Source: Akebia trifoliata
Lineage: Eukaryota > Streptophyta > Magnoliopsida > Ranunculales > Lardizabalaceae
DNA length: 64,000 nucleotides
Direction of reading: 5' to 3'
NCBI GenBank assembly: GCA_017979445.1
Contig: CM030706.1
Location: 19,919,884 to 19,983,883, forward strand
This document shows positions 1-11,564 of this stretch, one piece after another. A program made the position numbers and the translations under genes. The notes below the pieces were generated by a model that saw nothing but the letters and a program-made list of their open reading frames with translations, did not search any database and had not been told where the DNA came from. How positions within the stretch are numbered: position 1 is the first letter of the stretch; every line of letters starts with the position of its first letter.

Positions 1-348
1 TAGGATGATCCAACCGAGGTAGACTGCGCCACATTGATTTGGAAACATCCAGATCTCATTTTTGGCTGGTTGCTTAATTTGACTTCCTGACTGCAGTGTA
101 CTCCTACTTAAATGATTTGGTGTTCATCTGAATAAGTTGATCATTGACCTGAACAGTGAACACACACGATCAATTTTCCGATATTTACAATTATTTTGTG
201 CAATTAAACTTAATTAACATGGTATAACATGAAATATGATAAATTGATGTTTAACATACTTATTTATTTAATCTAGTGAAATAGAACGGAAATCAAGATA
301 AATACTTGGAAAAAGTGCGGATAAATCAGTGTTTTGAGACACTGATCA
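1..348 (-). mobile_element. Partial LTR, TGATGAG family, cut by window edge
   Basis: Read on the minus strand from 348, the sequence begins TGATCAGTGTCTCAAAACAC and continues AT-rich to the window edge. It matches in order the start of the complete LTR at 31774-32971 (TGATGAGTGTCTCGAAACAC, then a CGCACNTTTTCC block and a TATTTATCT block). Its 5' end abuts integrase remnants of element B, so it is probably a later insertion into B. The other end lies outside the window, so solo LTR and full element cannot be told apart. Confidence 0.6.
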
Positions 349-553
349 AGGATACTTAGCATTTGGGCAAGCTTTTAGAAGATCTTGGGCTCATTATGCT
401 ATCTCCGGCTAGTAATATACCATTTTTTGCATCTAGCAATACAGCGTTATGCGTGGTCTTGTCCACAAGTTTCATTATGAAATTCTTTAAGTATCCTTTC
501 ACCTTCCGTTTGATTCACACATCATGCTAAAGTTACGTGGGGTTTTCTATACT
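349..553 (-). pseudogene. Integrase N-terminal remnant of Tat-like element B
   Basis: The minus strand translates with stops and frame changes into a stretch resembling the zinc-binding HHCC region of Ty3 integrases (ILKEFHNETCG, then HA and CIAR, where family members read EIHEGxCGxHxGxRxLARK). It is the furthest-downstream part of element B that can be seen. It is separated from the rest of B by T1, whose ATACT target duplication starts at 549. Other assignments are possible because only about 50 residues are readable. Confidence 0.45.
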
Positions 554-1165
554 TGTAGACACCCCATTTTTGCACTCACCTGATTAATCAATTAGTCAAC
601 CCGATCGCAATGATTCCCAATGATGGATGTGTTTTCCATTACTTTATTTTGTTACCAGATGTAACACCCCGGATTTTCAACTCATATCTCGAGGAAATTA
701 AATGGTGAGATTTGGAAGAAAATATCGAAGGAGAAACTTAGAGTAAAATACTCGGATTTTGTTATGATTAATTTCGAGGAAAATCAACTTCGCCATTAGA
801 TTCAAAAGGATCGAAATATATACATTAGCCTATAAGCAAGTCCGAATTCGAATTCGGATAAAGAAGTTATAGAATCCTCGAATTTCGCATTAAGTGGGAC
901 CCAAAACAGTGGAATTTCGTTAGAGCGAGAATCGAAAAGATTTGATGATACCATTAGATCCGTAGTGAAAAATTATTCGAGATGGTATATTCGTTTGTCG
1001 TTTTCCGAGTCCGAATAGTTAAGTTATGATCGAAACTAGAAATAAGGGGGAAATTACAAGTATGCCCCTCAGCTTTATTATAAAAAGGAATTTGATTTCT
1101 TTTATTTCATTCTTTCCTCTTCTTCTCTAAAGAACTCAACTCAGCCATTTTTTTAGACCTAGGGT

Positions 1166-1526
1166 TTGGACCCATTCCTATCAAGATCTATCCCAATCAA
1201 GTCCGTGTTGAACCTCGACGAAGAAGGCAAAGTCGTCGGCGTTGTCGAGCTTTACGTCCTCACCCCATCCAACCTCCATTTCCTCTTCTTTTCTCTTGGT
1301 CTCCCACAAGAATCAGCAAGTGGGTTTTTGTATAATCACTTGGAACCTCATCCAAATCATAGGAGAGTCGTTGTTGGTCATTAGGAAGCGGGGAGAACAC
1401 CTTCAAAGAGGGTTTCACAACCAACCACTCCGTTGGCACCCGAGCTCAACCACTTTCGGAACTTCGAGCCGCCTAACATTGATCCTTGGTGTTGATTCAT
1501 CACCATTGGCGTCCACAACCAAGTAA
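1166..1526 (+). other. Leader or first-exon candidate region in S1
   Basis: Downstream of the TATA-like box lies a CT-rich leader, then overlapping short open frames ending at a good donor-like site (CCAA|GTAAGG near 1525). The frames do not match each other, and their phase does not fit the downstream exon candidate at 3667, so coding is not supported. It is recorded as the likely 5' part of an LTR transcript. Confidence 0.25.
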
Positions 1527-1821
1527 GGAACTTCCGATTCCTATTGATAACTTTAGATTTCTCAAAATGTGCATTTAGGTTATTTTAACAAAACTTATTG
1601 TTTGCTTTTGAATCGTAGACGGTTGTAGTTTGATTTCAAATTCATGATAGAAGTAGGTGTTTTATTTACATTTTATCGAATTTTGACAACAAAATCGTGG
1701 GTGGGTTGAATGATTCGAAGAATGGAAGGAGAATCCGAAACATGGATCGAAAACTCGAAGGTTCGAGTAAGGTTCAGGCTGTAGGCGGGTAGGGTCGGTG
1801 CCACCGGCACCTACCGAAAGC

Positions 1822-1959
1822 ATTCTGTCGGTCCCACCGACAGAATGAGGTTTCTGCCACCGACGAAACCAAATAACGCGAGAAAATTTTATGCTGTCGG
1901 CAGGACCGTCGGTCCCACCGACATCTGCCGAAGACCAATCTGTCGGTTCCACCGACAGA
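1822..1959. repeat. Cluster of GTCGGT/ACCGAC hairpins in S1
   Basis: There are three inverted repeats with 3-nt loops: 1822-1846 (perfect 11-bp arms ATTCTGTCGGT, loop CCC), 1908-1922 (6-bp arms GTCGGT, loop CCC) and 1939-1959 (9-bp arms, loop TCC). Further GTCGG/CCGAC half-sites run from about 1795 to 1997. The cluster is GC-rich within otherwise AT-rich LTR. Confidence 0.8.
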
Positions 1960-3666
1960 ATCCTGGTTCTGCCGCCGACAGCCACCGACAGACACAGTTC
2001 TCTTCAGAACAGTGTTCTGACTCTTGGCTTGACCTCTTCACACCTTAGACACTATTTCTCACCCTTTATTTCATTAAAAACATTTAAGTAAATGTTCCAT
2101 TTACTTTAAGTTCTTTAATGAAATTAAGGTTTTACCCCCCATTTCGGAACAATGGGAATGGTTTTAAGATCCAAATCTCAAAGGATCAAAATCCGAATTT
2201 TGGTTTCAAGAACAAAACGTAATTTTCGACGTTTTCGGCAAGTTTTCAAAATGAAATAACTTTCGCGTTTCTTTGAATTAGATTACAAAAACTATATGGT
2301 GTCGAATCTCATGATCGAGACTTTCATTTCGAAAAACCCGTTTTTAATTTCGAGAACTTTGAAAAATTGAGTTTCCAACACTTAGCCAAATTTTCACCAG
2401 CTTTTACCATTTTTAACAGCTTTGGTCTCGTGCATTGCCGGGACCTTGTTTTTGAATAAACTTTGGTGGTTTTCAATGGAAAGACCAAAAGAATGACTTG
2501 GGAAGATTGAAAATGAATGATTGATTTGAAAGGATGAAAAATGAGAATGTTGAAAGAATGGGAAAAGGGAATGAACGGTAAAATGTCAGAATCACACCCG
2601 CGGGGTGATGTCTGCATTTTACATTATATGTTGTGTGTAGGTTGGTGAAAGGATATCCAGGTTATTAATGAAAGGGTTGCATGTTTATTTCCGATTATGT
2701 TAGCGCTTGCGCTGAGTACTGTTATTTATTTTAGGCCGCGTGGCCACAGTTGCATGGTAGGAACTGGATATCCGTTCTCAACCCTGTTCTGTTAATTTCT
2801 CTTTTGTTTTAAATGAAAAATTATATATGTACGTAGCTATTTTGTGAGCTGTTAAAGGGTTGTGAATGCCTGAAGGGATAGTGTGTCACATCATCCGGAG
2901 GGGTACACTATCCTGGGATGTACGGTAGGGACCACCAAACTCATACGTGGTATGGGACGCGTATGAGAGTGGAGTCACAACTGGAATCCGGGTCCATTCC
3001 TTTCTTATCTTTACCAGTGAACGTGTTTTGTAAAGGTGGTCGTATACGAGTGGAGTGTCATTTGGGAATCACATGCACGCCTGATAGGCATAGATGAAGA
3101 TGATTAGTCAGTGATCACTAACAATCTAGTAGTAGTCGAACGTTCTGACACATCGAAAAGAGACCCATTGCTTACGGTCACGTCAAACGACCAGCCTGAG
3201 CCGGATAAATGGTTCCGCAAGCGTGGTAGACACGACCAGCCACAAAATCAGGAACTACGATGTTATTGGGGAATATCATGTCCTGACTGGGAGCGATCCA
3301 GTCGTGAATCCCAACTCTTTAATTCTAATACTCCACCACTTGTATTATGTATCTGCTGTTATACTTCGAACTATAAACTGAAAAGCATGTTTATCATTTT
3401 AATGTTGTCAACTGTATTTGCATAGAATGGAAAATGTATAATGAGTATGGATGATTGATGCCATGTGTAATCTTTAAACTGTTTAGTTGCTCATCCCTGG
3501 CTATATGTACCAGTTGATCGTATTTTATCTTGTAAAACCTTGCATGTATTAAAATGTTCAGTATGCTTTATTCGATCATACCTAGGAAGGGTTATTAGTA
3601 GGAATTGGCTGTGGACTTGCTGGGTAACCATTGTTACTCACCCTTTCCTTCCTATTTTTTTTTAGT

Positions 3667-3765
3667 TTCAGCACTTGCAGCTGTCGAGGCAGGCGTAGAG
3701 GCAGAAATTGAGGAGTATCTGGTCGATCAGATCGACGATCAGATTTTATTGCCTGGTGAGCACTA
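3667..3765 (+). other. Putative LTR-borne terminal exon in S1 (30 codons)
   Basis: A pyrimidine tract ending TTTTTTTTTAGTTTCAG is followed, after two bases, by an open frame of 30 codons ending in TAG. It is acidic (VEAEIEEY) and ends IDDQILLPGEH. S2 and S3 have the same arrangement and phase with 30 and 31 codons and a related ending, preceded by the shared block GTTACTCACCC. No upstream coding exon in matching phase was found. The alternative is a conserved non-coding LTR block. Confidence 0.4.
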
Positions 3766-4784
3766 GGGCCACATCCCTTAGTGTTGTCAGTTTCATCTAG
3801 GATGTATATAGTTTTTGGATTGAAAGTTTAAGCCTCTGTTAGAGTGAGAGTATTTTGGTAAGCCTGTATATTGATAAATCTTCCGCACTCTGATCTACTT
3901 ACATGTTAGATGTAATTAGTCTTCCGCTGTTATTTTCCTGTATCTACATTTTTATATACAGGTTTTGTTATGAATTGGGTTATCAGGTTTGAGTTCCGTG
4001 AAATGCTAACATAAACAGAGGAGACCATGCCGAAATTTCGAGGTGCCACCTAGTACCTTGGGATTTGGCCTTGGGATTTGTGTTAGCGTTTGGCGGGGCG
4101 TCACACCAGATGTGTTTCAGAAATCCGGATAAGGTATCTCAAACTGACAAAGCCTTAGAAATCACGCTACACTAGGAAAACACGACTCTAGAAACATAGA
4201 ATCATCATCTTTCAGACAAAAAGAAGCTTTACGATAAAAATCACTAAAAATTGATCAAATTTTCAAAATACCCCTAATCTCAAAACAACCCTAGAGGCTA
4301 CATTACACTTAGGAAAACTCTCTCAAACACATAAAACAACAAATCGAAATCAAATAAATCATTTCACCAATTTTACAGAATTTGACAAAATTATAAAAAT
4401 ACCCCTCACAAAGTTCACGACCATTTCACACAAAAAATTTCATAAATAACCCAAACCAATATTTCCATTGAATTTCTTATGAAAAATCGATTCTAAAACA
4501 TCCTAGAAGATTCAAAACCGACTTAAAACGTGAAAAATCCTCTCCGGGGGTAAAATAGTAATTTCACAATTTTCATAATTAAAAAATTCGAAACTAATAA
4601 ATAAAACATTAAATTATTTAAGTGAAACATTAATGAAATTAAATTAAAAATTTGAATTAAAAAAATCGATCAATCGGACTCTCAAGTAAAATTGTTGAGG
4701 GTTCGTGAGATATTTCTTTAAGGACCCCTCCATTTGGGGGTTCAAAGAATTAAAGATATTTTAGAGGGGGGTTCTCCAAAAATT

Positions 4785-4960
4785 TAAAGTAAATCAAGCA
4801 AGACTAAGGTCAAGGTATTAAAGTCAATCAAGTGAGACTAAAGTCAAAATTAAAGTCAATTAAACAAGACTGAAGTCAAGATATTAAAAGTCAATCAAGT
4901 GAGACTAAAGTCAAAATTAAAGTCAATCAAATAAGACCAAAAGTCAAAATCATAATAGAG
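4785..4960 (+). repeat. Short tandem AAGTCAATCAAG-type repeats in T1 5' LTR
   Basis: Imperfect repeats of about 35-40 bp with core GTCAATCAAGTGAGACTAAA lie in the U3 part of the LTR. The 3' LTR has the same series near 15010-15150. Larger versions sit at 39715-39950 and, reversed, about 37860-38050. Confidence 0.7.
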
Positions 4961-5132
4961 TTTTAATTAGATAATAACTCTATCTAATAGAGTTCTAACT
5001 AAAAAACAATTCTACCTAAAACAATTCTAATTAAAACACAATTCTACCTAAAACAATTCTAACTAAAACACAACTCTAATTAAAAGAACTCTAATTAAAC
5101 ACTAACTCTATCCAAATAAACCTTAAAAAATT

Positions 5133-5142
5133 CTATAAATAG
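5133..5142 (+). promoter_or_regulatory. TATA box of T1 5' LTR
   Basis: CTATAAATAG lies about 600 bp before the LTR end, and the same box is kept in T1's 3' LTR and as TATAAATAAG in T3. It is followed by a C-rich stretch typical of a start region. The position marks the U3/R boundary. Confidence 0.65.
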
Positions 5143-5737
5143 AGATCTCCACACCCTATTTTCGTATAAAATCATAAATCCTAAGAGAAGTAGACCTAGA
5201 AGCCCCCCTAGCCTCCCATAAACCCTAATTTTGGAGCCCCAACTCCTTACCTAACATCCTTCGATTTTAGCCTAAAGAACGCCTAAAAGCCTTCCAAAAA
5301 CATCCCAAAATCCACAACAAATTTGAAGAGTTCAGATCCAAAAATAAGGAGATACCTTGCCTCGGAGATCCGAAATCAAATCTGGAGACAGAACGAAGCA
5401 AGGGAGTACGATACAAGGAGCTATTTTTGTCAGATCTGAGGGAATAAAATCCTTGCTATCGGAAAGGTATAAAATTTTTTATTTTTATTTTTATCTAGGT
5501 TTTTAGCAATGTAATTTATTTGGGACGTTAGTAGAGACCGGCTTTGGCCGGACGGGGTTGGTGCCTAACACCTTCCAACCTCGTAACGTGATCCCCGGAC
5601 TCTTTTTCTCTTTCGTAGATTAGTTTACCTTTTTTAGAGTCAGTTTGGTTCCTAGACCTTAACAACTAGGTGGCAACTCCCAAACCTCAAGGGTCAAAAG
5701 CGGATCCGCGCACCCCGCGGATCGAGGGCGCTTTCAG

Positions 5738-5755
5738 TGGCAACTCCACTGGGGA
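5738..5755 (+). other. Primer-binding site of T1
   Basis: TGGCAACTCCACTGGGGA starts one base after the LTR end. The sister element T3 has TGGCGACTCCGCTGGGGA at the equivalent place, which supports its role as tRNA primer site. Confidence 0.7.
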
Positions 5756-5990
5756 CTGTTGAGGATCAAATTTGAAAAATCTCAAGTATGGGAGCATTGC
5801 CAAGATGACCTAGTTTTTTTTATTATTTAGTTCGATTTATTTTATTTATTTTTTTTTATTTATTTATTTTTGTGACTTGGTTGTAGATGATTTTGGATAT
5901 TGCATTTTTTTTTTCCAATTAAGGATCACTTTTTGATGACCCCTAAATAATGAAAGATTCAAATTGACATATGAAAATGATGGAATGATG

Positions 5991-6940
5991 AAGGTTGGGA
6001 CAGTAATGTTAAAACGTATTTACAAAATATTCTATTAAGAATTAAGTCTGAGAAATCTTAATAAAACGTAGATCTCATCGAGTAGATTAATTTAGAATCT
6101 GAGTTCACTCAATTTCCTTATCGGAAGCCTTAGATATCATCGATGCAAGTTCAATCTGTAAATCTGGAATTGTTGCTGAATGAAGGTTGGGACAGCAATG
6201 TTAAAACGTTTCTACAAAACGTTCTATTAAGAATTAAGTCTGGGAACCTATTAATAAAACGTAGATCTCATCAAGTAGATTAATTTAGAATTTGAGTTCA
6301 CTCAATTTCGTTATCGGAAGCCTTAGAAATCATCGATGCAAGTTCAATCTGTAAATCTGGAATTGTTGCTGAATGAAGGTTGGGATAGCAATGTTAAAAC
6401 GTTTCTACAAAACATTCTATTAAGAATTAAGTCTGGGAACCTATTAATAAAACGTAGATCTCATCGATTAGATTAATTTAAAATCTGAGTTCACTTAATT
6501 TCGTTATCGAAAGCCTTAGATATCATCGATGCAAGTTCAATCTGTAAATCTGGAATTGTTGCTGAATGAAGGTTGAGACAGCAATGTTAAAACGTTTTCA
6601 TAGAATATTCTAGTGAGAATTAAGTCTAGGAACCTATTAATAAAACGTAGATCTCATCGAGTAGATTAATTTAAAATCTGATTTCACTCAATTTCATTAT
6701 CAGAAGCCTTAGATATCATCGATGCAAGGTCAATCTGTAAATCTGGAATTGTTGCTGAATGAAGGTTGGGACAGCAATGTTAAAACGTTTTTACAGAATA
6801 TTCTAATGAGAATTAAGTCTGGGAACCTCTTAATAAAACGTAGATCTCATCAAGTAGATTAATTTAAAACTTGAGTTCACTCGATTTCATTATCAGGAGC
6901 CTTAGATATCATCGATGTAAATTCGGATTGTATTTTTCTA
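5991..6940 (+). repeat. 193-bp tandem repeat, five copies, in T1 leader
   Basis: Units start with AAGGTTGGGACAGCAATG at 5991, 6183, 6376, 6569 and 6762, spaced 192-193 bp, and the last unit fades near 6940. Each holds the same ordered blocks (AAAACGT...ATTAAGTC, CGTAGATCTCATC, TATCATCGATGCAAGTTC). The array lies between the primer site and any coding remnant, in the leader of the element. Confidence 0.9.
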
Positions 6941-9491
6941 ATTCATAGAAAATCCGAATTTATCTAATGTTAGCACAATTAATGTTCCTGAGAGTGAGCT
7001 CATCTCAACCATTGTCATTCTATCATCAATGTAACATCTATTGGAATCTCGATTTATTTTGGATCACCCAAAAGTGATCATTGATTGGACATTAAAAATT
7101 ATAAAAATTATGCCTATTGCAATGTTTGTTTGATCAATTATTATATGTCATGCTCATTAATTGATTTGCCATGATCTTGACAGATATATTTGTGATGTGT
7201 TTGCTTTCATCTTAATTTCGATGTGATGGGTTTTGTATTATTTTCTTGATCAATATTCATTTGATATGCATATGTGATGACATAATCTGGCCCATGGGCC
7301 CATGAGTTTGAAAAAAAACCCCAGGCACACCCCATCCTGTTTTGCACACACCACAAGCACGTTTATTGTTTTACCCACTTACACGTCCCATATAGCCAAC
7401 GTGGCACTAGTGTGTGGCCCGGTCTCTTCGGAGATGCGACATCATTCATGAAAACCACAACTCCAGTCACGCACCTTAGGGTATATCAAACTGGGGGCAT
7501 TAATACCGTCTGATCAGGTGATTCTGAGAGATATATTGATACACCCAGGCTGGAGCGACCTGATTCTTTGACCTATTGTGAGCCACACAGTCACATGTCC
7601 CGATTGCCAACGTAGTACTAATACGTGGTCGATTCCCTCGTGGGATGCCAAACCATTTATGAAAGCTACAACTCTTGACTCGTACCCGTAGGTATAAAAG
7701 ATAATCTAAGTATATCAATTGTACTTCTTGGTCAAAACTGGTGCCTAAGCAAGATCTTGCCCCGCTGTACCCTACTGTACGAGGGGGATAGACTACGTCT
7801 ATTCTAGATGAGAGGTATTTAAGTGGGCCCTTGCTCAGCATTGTACGCCACCTCTCAACTGGAGATCAAACTGGTTGTTTTTAGCTTCAGAAAAGTGAGT
7901 TGAGGTTTTAGATTATCACCTATACGGTATATCAAACCAAATCACCACGTATCAAAAGGTATATAGGTATGCTTGGACAAGGGTGGCCAAATAAAAATGC
8001 ATTGCACGTAGTAAGCCTAGAGTCTAGAAACCTTCCCAGTAGGTCACGACTCGAACTTGTCGTGGGTGTTCCTGGGTTGTTTATTGAATGGAACCTTTGG
8101 ATTGATGAATGTATAGATCAGAGTGTATGATTGTCCCTAAGGATCAAAAATATTGTTTTTGAAAATTAAAATGGGTGCACCAACCCAATAAAAAATTCAT
8201 TTTAAACTTGACTCAGTCCATCTCGATCCAACGATCATTATGGGCCGAGCCATTTGAATCAAAATGAAATTCAAACTTTTTTCTGATTTGGATTTTAAAC
8301 CTATTTTAAAAGAATAAAAATATTTTTCAAAAGAAAAATGTTTTCCAAAAGAGAAATGCTTTTCAAAAGTGAAATATTTTCTGGAAGAATAAGATTTTCC
8401 AAAAGGAAATGCTTTCCCAAAAAGTTTTCTAAAAGAAAATATTTTCTAAAAAAAAATAAAAAGAAGAAAAATATTTTTCAGAAAAAAATGGTTTACAAAA
8501 AATATATTTTTGTATGAAAAATTATTGAAATATGTTTGTGGAAGTTTTCAGTAAAAAACTTTATTTGTTAATATTTTTCAACAGTGCAATAAAATTATTT
8601 TTCTGAATAATCATTACATTAAGGAATTGTTTAATGGATTGGTGTACAAAATTCAATAGAATCTCAGGGTTCATTTAAAATGTTATCAAGGGGGTGACAC
8701 TGAAATTGGTTAAATTCACCTTCAAAGAGGTTTAAGGGTTATCATTGTATCTAAGCTCAATCGTCCATAGGCTAGCTAGGGTTGTAAATCCGGTCAGTTA
8801 GAGTAAACGTCAATATCAAGTCAATAGTCAGAAATGACCTCAGAATTTCTCAACATCGTCCAGTTGTTCCCTAAAGATCATAGTGCTTCAATCCTACAGG
8901 TTGTAAGTAATATCTCAGCCCTCAGTCCTAATCAAACTCGTGTGGGTACTTGTCTTGAGTTTTCATGAGTCATTTGGGTTAGCTCGAGTCTTTTTTTTCC
9001 AGCAAGGTCATGTCTTCCTTAGATTGAGTCTACTCATCCCTATTGAGTCAAGTTAATTCATCGAGTCTATAGAGGTGTCTGTTGCCCCATCTAAAATTGA
9101 TCGGATAAGGGAAATTTTTGAATACCTCAAGCGCATTAACGAATTAACTAATAATTTGATAGATTTCATTTCTGAACAAGAAGATAAGAGTCGGGCTCAA
9201 CCTTTAATTGAGAAAGGAAAGGTCTTTGACCTCGAAACAAAAAATAATTCCTAAAGAGATTCAAATAGAAACCTTCTTATCCCTAAAGGAACACGAGGGG
9301 ATAATGAATTTACTCAGAAATTTCAAAAGACTTGTTCGTGTGATCATATGAGGGTATGTTAGGTACAAGCTTGGGTGTTGTTCAATACGGAATAGATACT
9401 CGTCTATATCGATGGAATCAAAGAAGATGTTATAAAATGTATCAGCACTATCCTTACTACATCTTGAGTTTCAAATCACATATTATCAGTC
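6941..9491 (+). other. Non-coding internal region of T1
   Basis: This is AT-rich sequence without a recognisable gag, protease or RT. Around 7260-7960 it has short blocks (AAGATCTTGCCC, ATTGTACGCCACCTC, CTGGAGATC) also found in the LARD-like element near 28530-28650, so the two elements share leader sequence. From 8290 to 8560 there is a run of AAAAGAAAATNTTTTC-like repeats. Open frames here, including one of 113 codons on the minus strand at 7500-7841, look accidental. Confidence 0.6.
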
Positions 9492-10180
9492 GATATGGGG
9501 GTACTTTTTGAACTGATCTCTAATAATGGGTCATACTTCAAAGTATAAATCATTACTCTATGTTTAAAGTTGAAGATCCGGAAGTACAAATCATCCCCCT
9601 ACCGTCCTCAAATCAATGGAACGGTTGAAGCAGTTAGTAAGAGTCTCAAGACTATCATCAGAAAAATGTGTCAATCACATCGAGATTGGTCAGAAAAATT
9701 ATCATTCACGCTATGGACATATCGAACTTCAATTCGATCCTCTACTAGAGCTACTCCCTACTCCTTAGTGTATGGCATGGAAGCAATCTTGCCAGTTGAA
9801 ATGGAAATTTCGTCTCTTAGGGTCTTGTTGAAAAATCATTTGTTAGAAACAGATTGGGTTCGTCAGCAGTATAAAAAATTAAACTTGATCGAAGAAAACG
9901 AGTTAAAGCCATGTACCATGTGCAAGCTTATCTAAGAAGAGTCACCCGTGCATTTGACAAAAAGGTCAAAGCTCATCATTTACAAGTCAAGGATTTAACT
10001 ATCAGACTTCAAAGAAAATTGAACACTCCTCCTCGACTATAGGAGAAAGTCTGAACCCAATTGGAGAAATTCAATCATTCAGGAAATATTATCTGGAAAA
10101 GTCGTCACACTTCAAGATCATGATGGAAGTGAACTACCAGAGTCAACCAACCTTGATCGAATCAAATGGTACTACATTTA
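9492..10180 (+). pseudogene. Integrase core and C-terminal remnant of T1
   Basis: A broken frame begins at 9492 with FELISNNGSYF, continues after a stop as the open frame 9570-9935 (KSSPYRPQINGTVEA, then WTYRTSIRSSTRATPYSLVYGMEAILPVE), and fades into a C-terminal tail (RAFDKKVKAHH) to about 10180. These are hallmarks of Ty3 integrase of the Tat type. The second catalytic aspartate is replaced (DNG reads NNG), while the glutamate of NGTVEA is kept. It is the only coding remnant recognised in T1. Stops and a frameshift make it non-functional. Confidence 0.8.
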
Positions 10181-11564
10181 AGGAGGCCATCTTTGGCCGA
10201 ATCAATTTTCCTGCTACCCAGTTCATTATCTCCTTTTTCAGCCCTTTGCAGCCTTTTCAAAAAAAATGATGCCTTTTTCTTTCTCAGCCCAATCACCTAA
10301 CCTAGGGGAGGGAAAATTCGAACTACGTTTTGGTCTGATCCCAAAATTCTGGGGTACGTAGGCAACCTGAGAAATTACTTCATGCCCGACCACATCAAAA
10401 AAAATAAAAATAAAAATAGATTCTCCGACAAAGAAAAAATCTATAAAAAAAAATTCAAAAGAAAAAAATTGTCAAAGTGGGGAAGAAAATTCAAGGAAAA
10501 AGAAAATAATTTAAAAGGAAATGTCACACAAGGGGCATTTGGGTTTTTGAGCCTCAAAATCCCTTTCTTTTTATACCCAGTCCTAAGCTTACCCATGAAA
10601 GCCCTCCTAAGTACCGTGTGAAAAGTCAAGGAAGATAGTAAAGCATTATCAGACAGCAACTCCAGAAGTTCAGACAGAAAAAAAGAAAAAGAGCCTGCTA
10701 GGTTGAAAATCCAAAAGGGCAACTTAGGCAAAAATTAAGGCAAGCTCGCGAGGTTAAAAATCTGAAAGGATGACCTTGGCAACAATCAAAGCAAGAAAAA
10801 AAGAAAAAATTGTAAGCTCGCTAGATCGAAAACCTAAAAAGGTGATCTAGGCAAAAGTTAGAGCATGCTCGCTGATTGAAAACCTGAATAGGCAATCTAG
10901 GTAAAACTTAGAGCTATCAAAAAATAAAAGAAAATCTCCGTTGAGTTGAGAAGCTAATAAGGTAACCCGTGCCGAAATATCAGAAGTCCGAATGATCAAG
11001 TTTCAATATCCAGTTTGAACCAAATATAGACTCAGTGGATACAAGTATCTCGTCTATGATTGATCTGAAGAGTTTCATGTCCCTAAGCGAACCGACGGGG
11101 AGAAAGAACAAATTCTATGATGAATTTCAGAGAGAAATATTTTGTTCCAATTTCTTTGAGCCTGACTCAAAATCTTCAATACAAAAAGTCAAAATTAAAA
11201 GTTAAACCTTTATTGCGCTTGCGGTAATCAAGGATTTCAAGCTTTCATAACAAGGGATCTTCGTTTTTCTAAAAAGTACAGTTTCCCCCCTTACACTAGG
11301 GGCATTTATTTTCAAATTATGTTCAATTATCCCCAGTGTAATGTTCCTTGTCAAACTAGGGGCATTTTTGTTCTAATGCCTGGTCAATTTCAACCCCAAA
11401 GAATAAGGTTAACTTTGAATTAAAGGTTACCCTCTTGATAGTAATTTTGAAAACTCCTCAGATTCAAAGAGAGTTAAAATGTTTACCGGACCTTTATAAA
11501 ATCCAACTTTTTATTAAAAAAAAAATCAAATGCGAGGTTAATCCCCCATTTCTTTCCTCAAAGC
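10181..11564 (+). other. 3' untranslated region of T1
   Basis: This follows the integrase tail. It includes the block GGGTACGTAGGCAACCTGAG, then about four copies of an ~80-bp repeat (10690-10990) built on GCTCGCTAGATCGAAAACCT and GGTGATCTAGGCAAAA. No convincing coding sequence is present; the A-rich open frames at 10382-10621 and 10441-10731 are low complexity. Confidence 0.55.

Larger units (their letters stand above)
660..4105 (+). mobile_element. Solo LTR S1 (TGTAACACCCC...GGCGTCACA), 3446 bp
   Basis: It begins TGTAACACCCCGG and ends GGGGCGTCACA, flanked by the 5-bp direct repeat CCAGA (655-659 and 4106-4110). The uninterrupted target is visible in T1's 3' LTR near 14310. No protein of a retrotransposon is encoded, so this is read as a solo LTR. 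It shares ends and internal blocks with S2 (58100-60641) and S3 (26196-27433, minus). A TATA-like box (about 1077-1085) precedes a pyrimidine-rich leader. Such long TGTAAC...GTCACA LTRs recall Tekay/Del chromoviruses, but without internal DNA this is inference. Confidence 0.85.
554..5736 (+). repeat. 5' LTR of T1, interrupted by solo LTR S1
   Basis: It starts TGTAGACACCCC and ends GGGCGCTTTCA just before the primer site. Without the 3451-bp insertion it is about 1732 bp, against 1739 bp for the 3' LTR. The two LTRs align throughout but differ at several positions (six differences in the first ~107 bp by eye), so T1 is not a very recent insertion. Confidence 0.88.

Noticed and set aside
7500..7841. 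113-codon minus-strand open frame
   Set aside because: No recognised motif; antisense within a T1 leader that shares only nucleotide blocks with another element.
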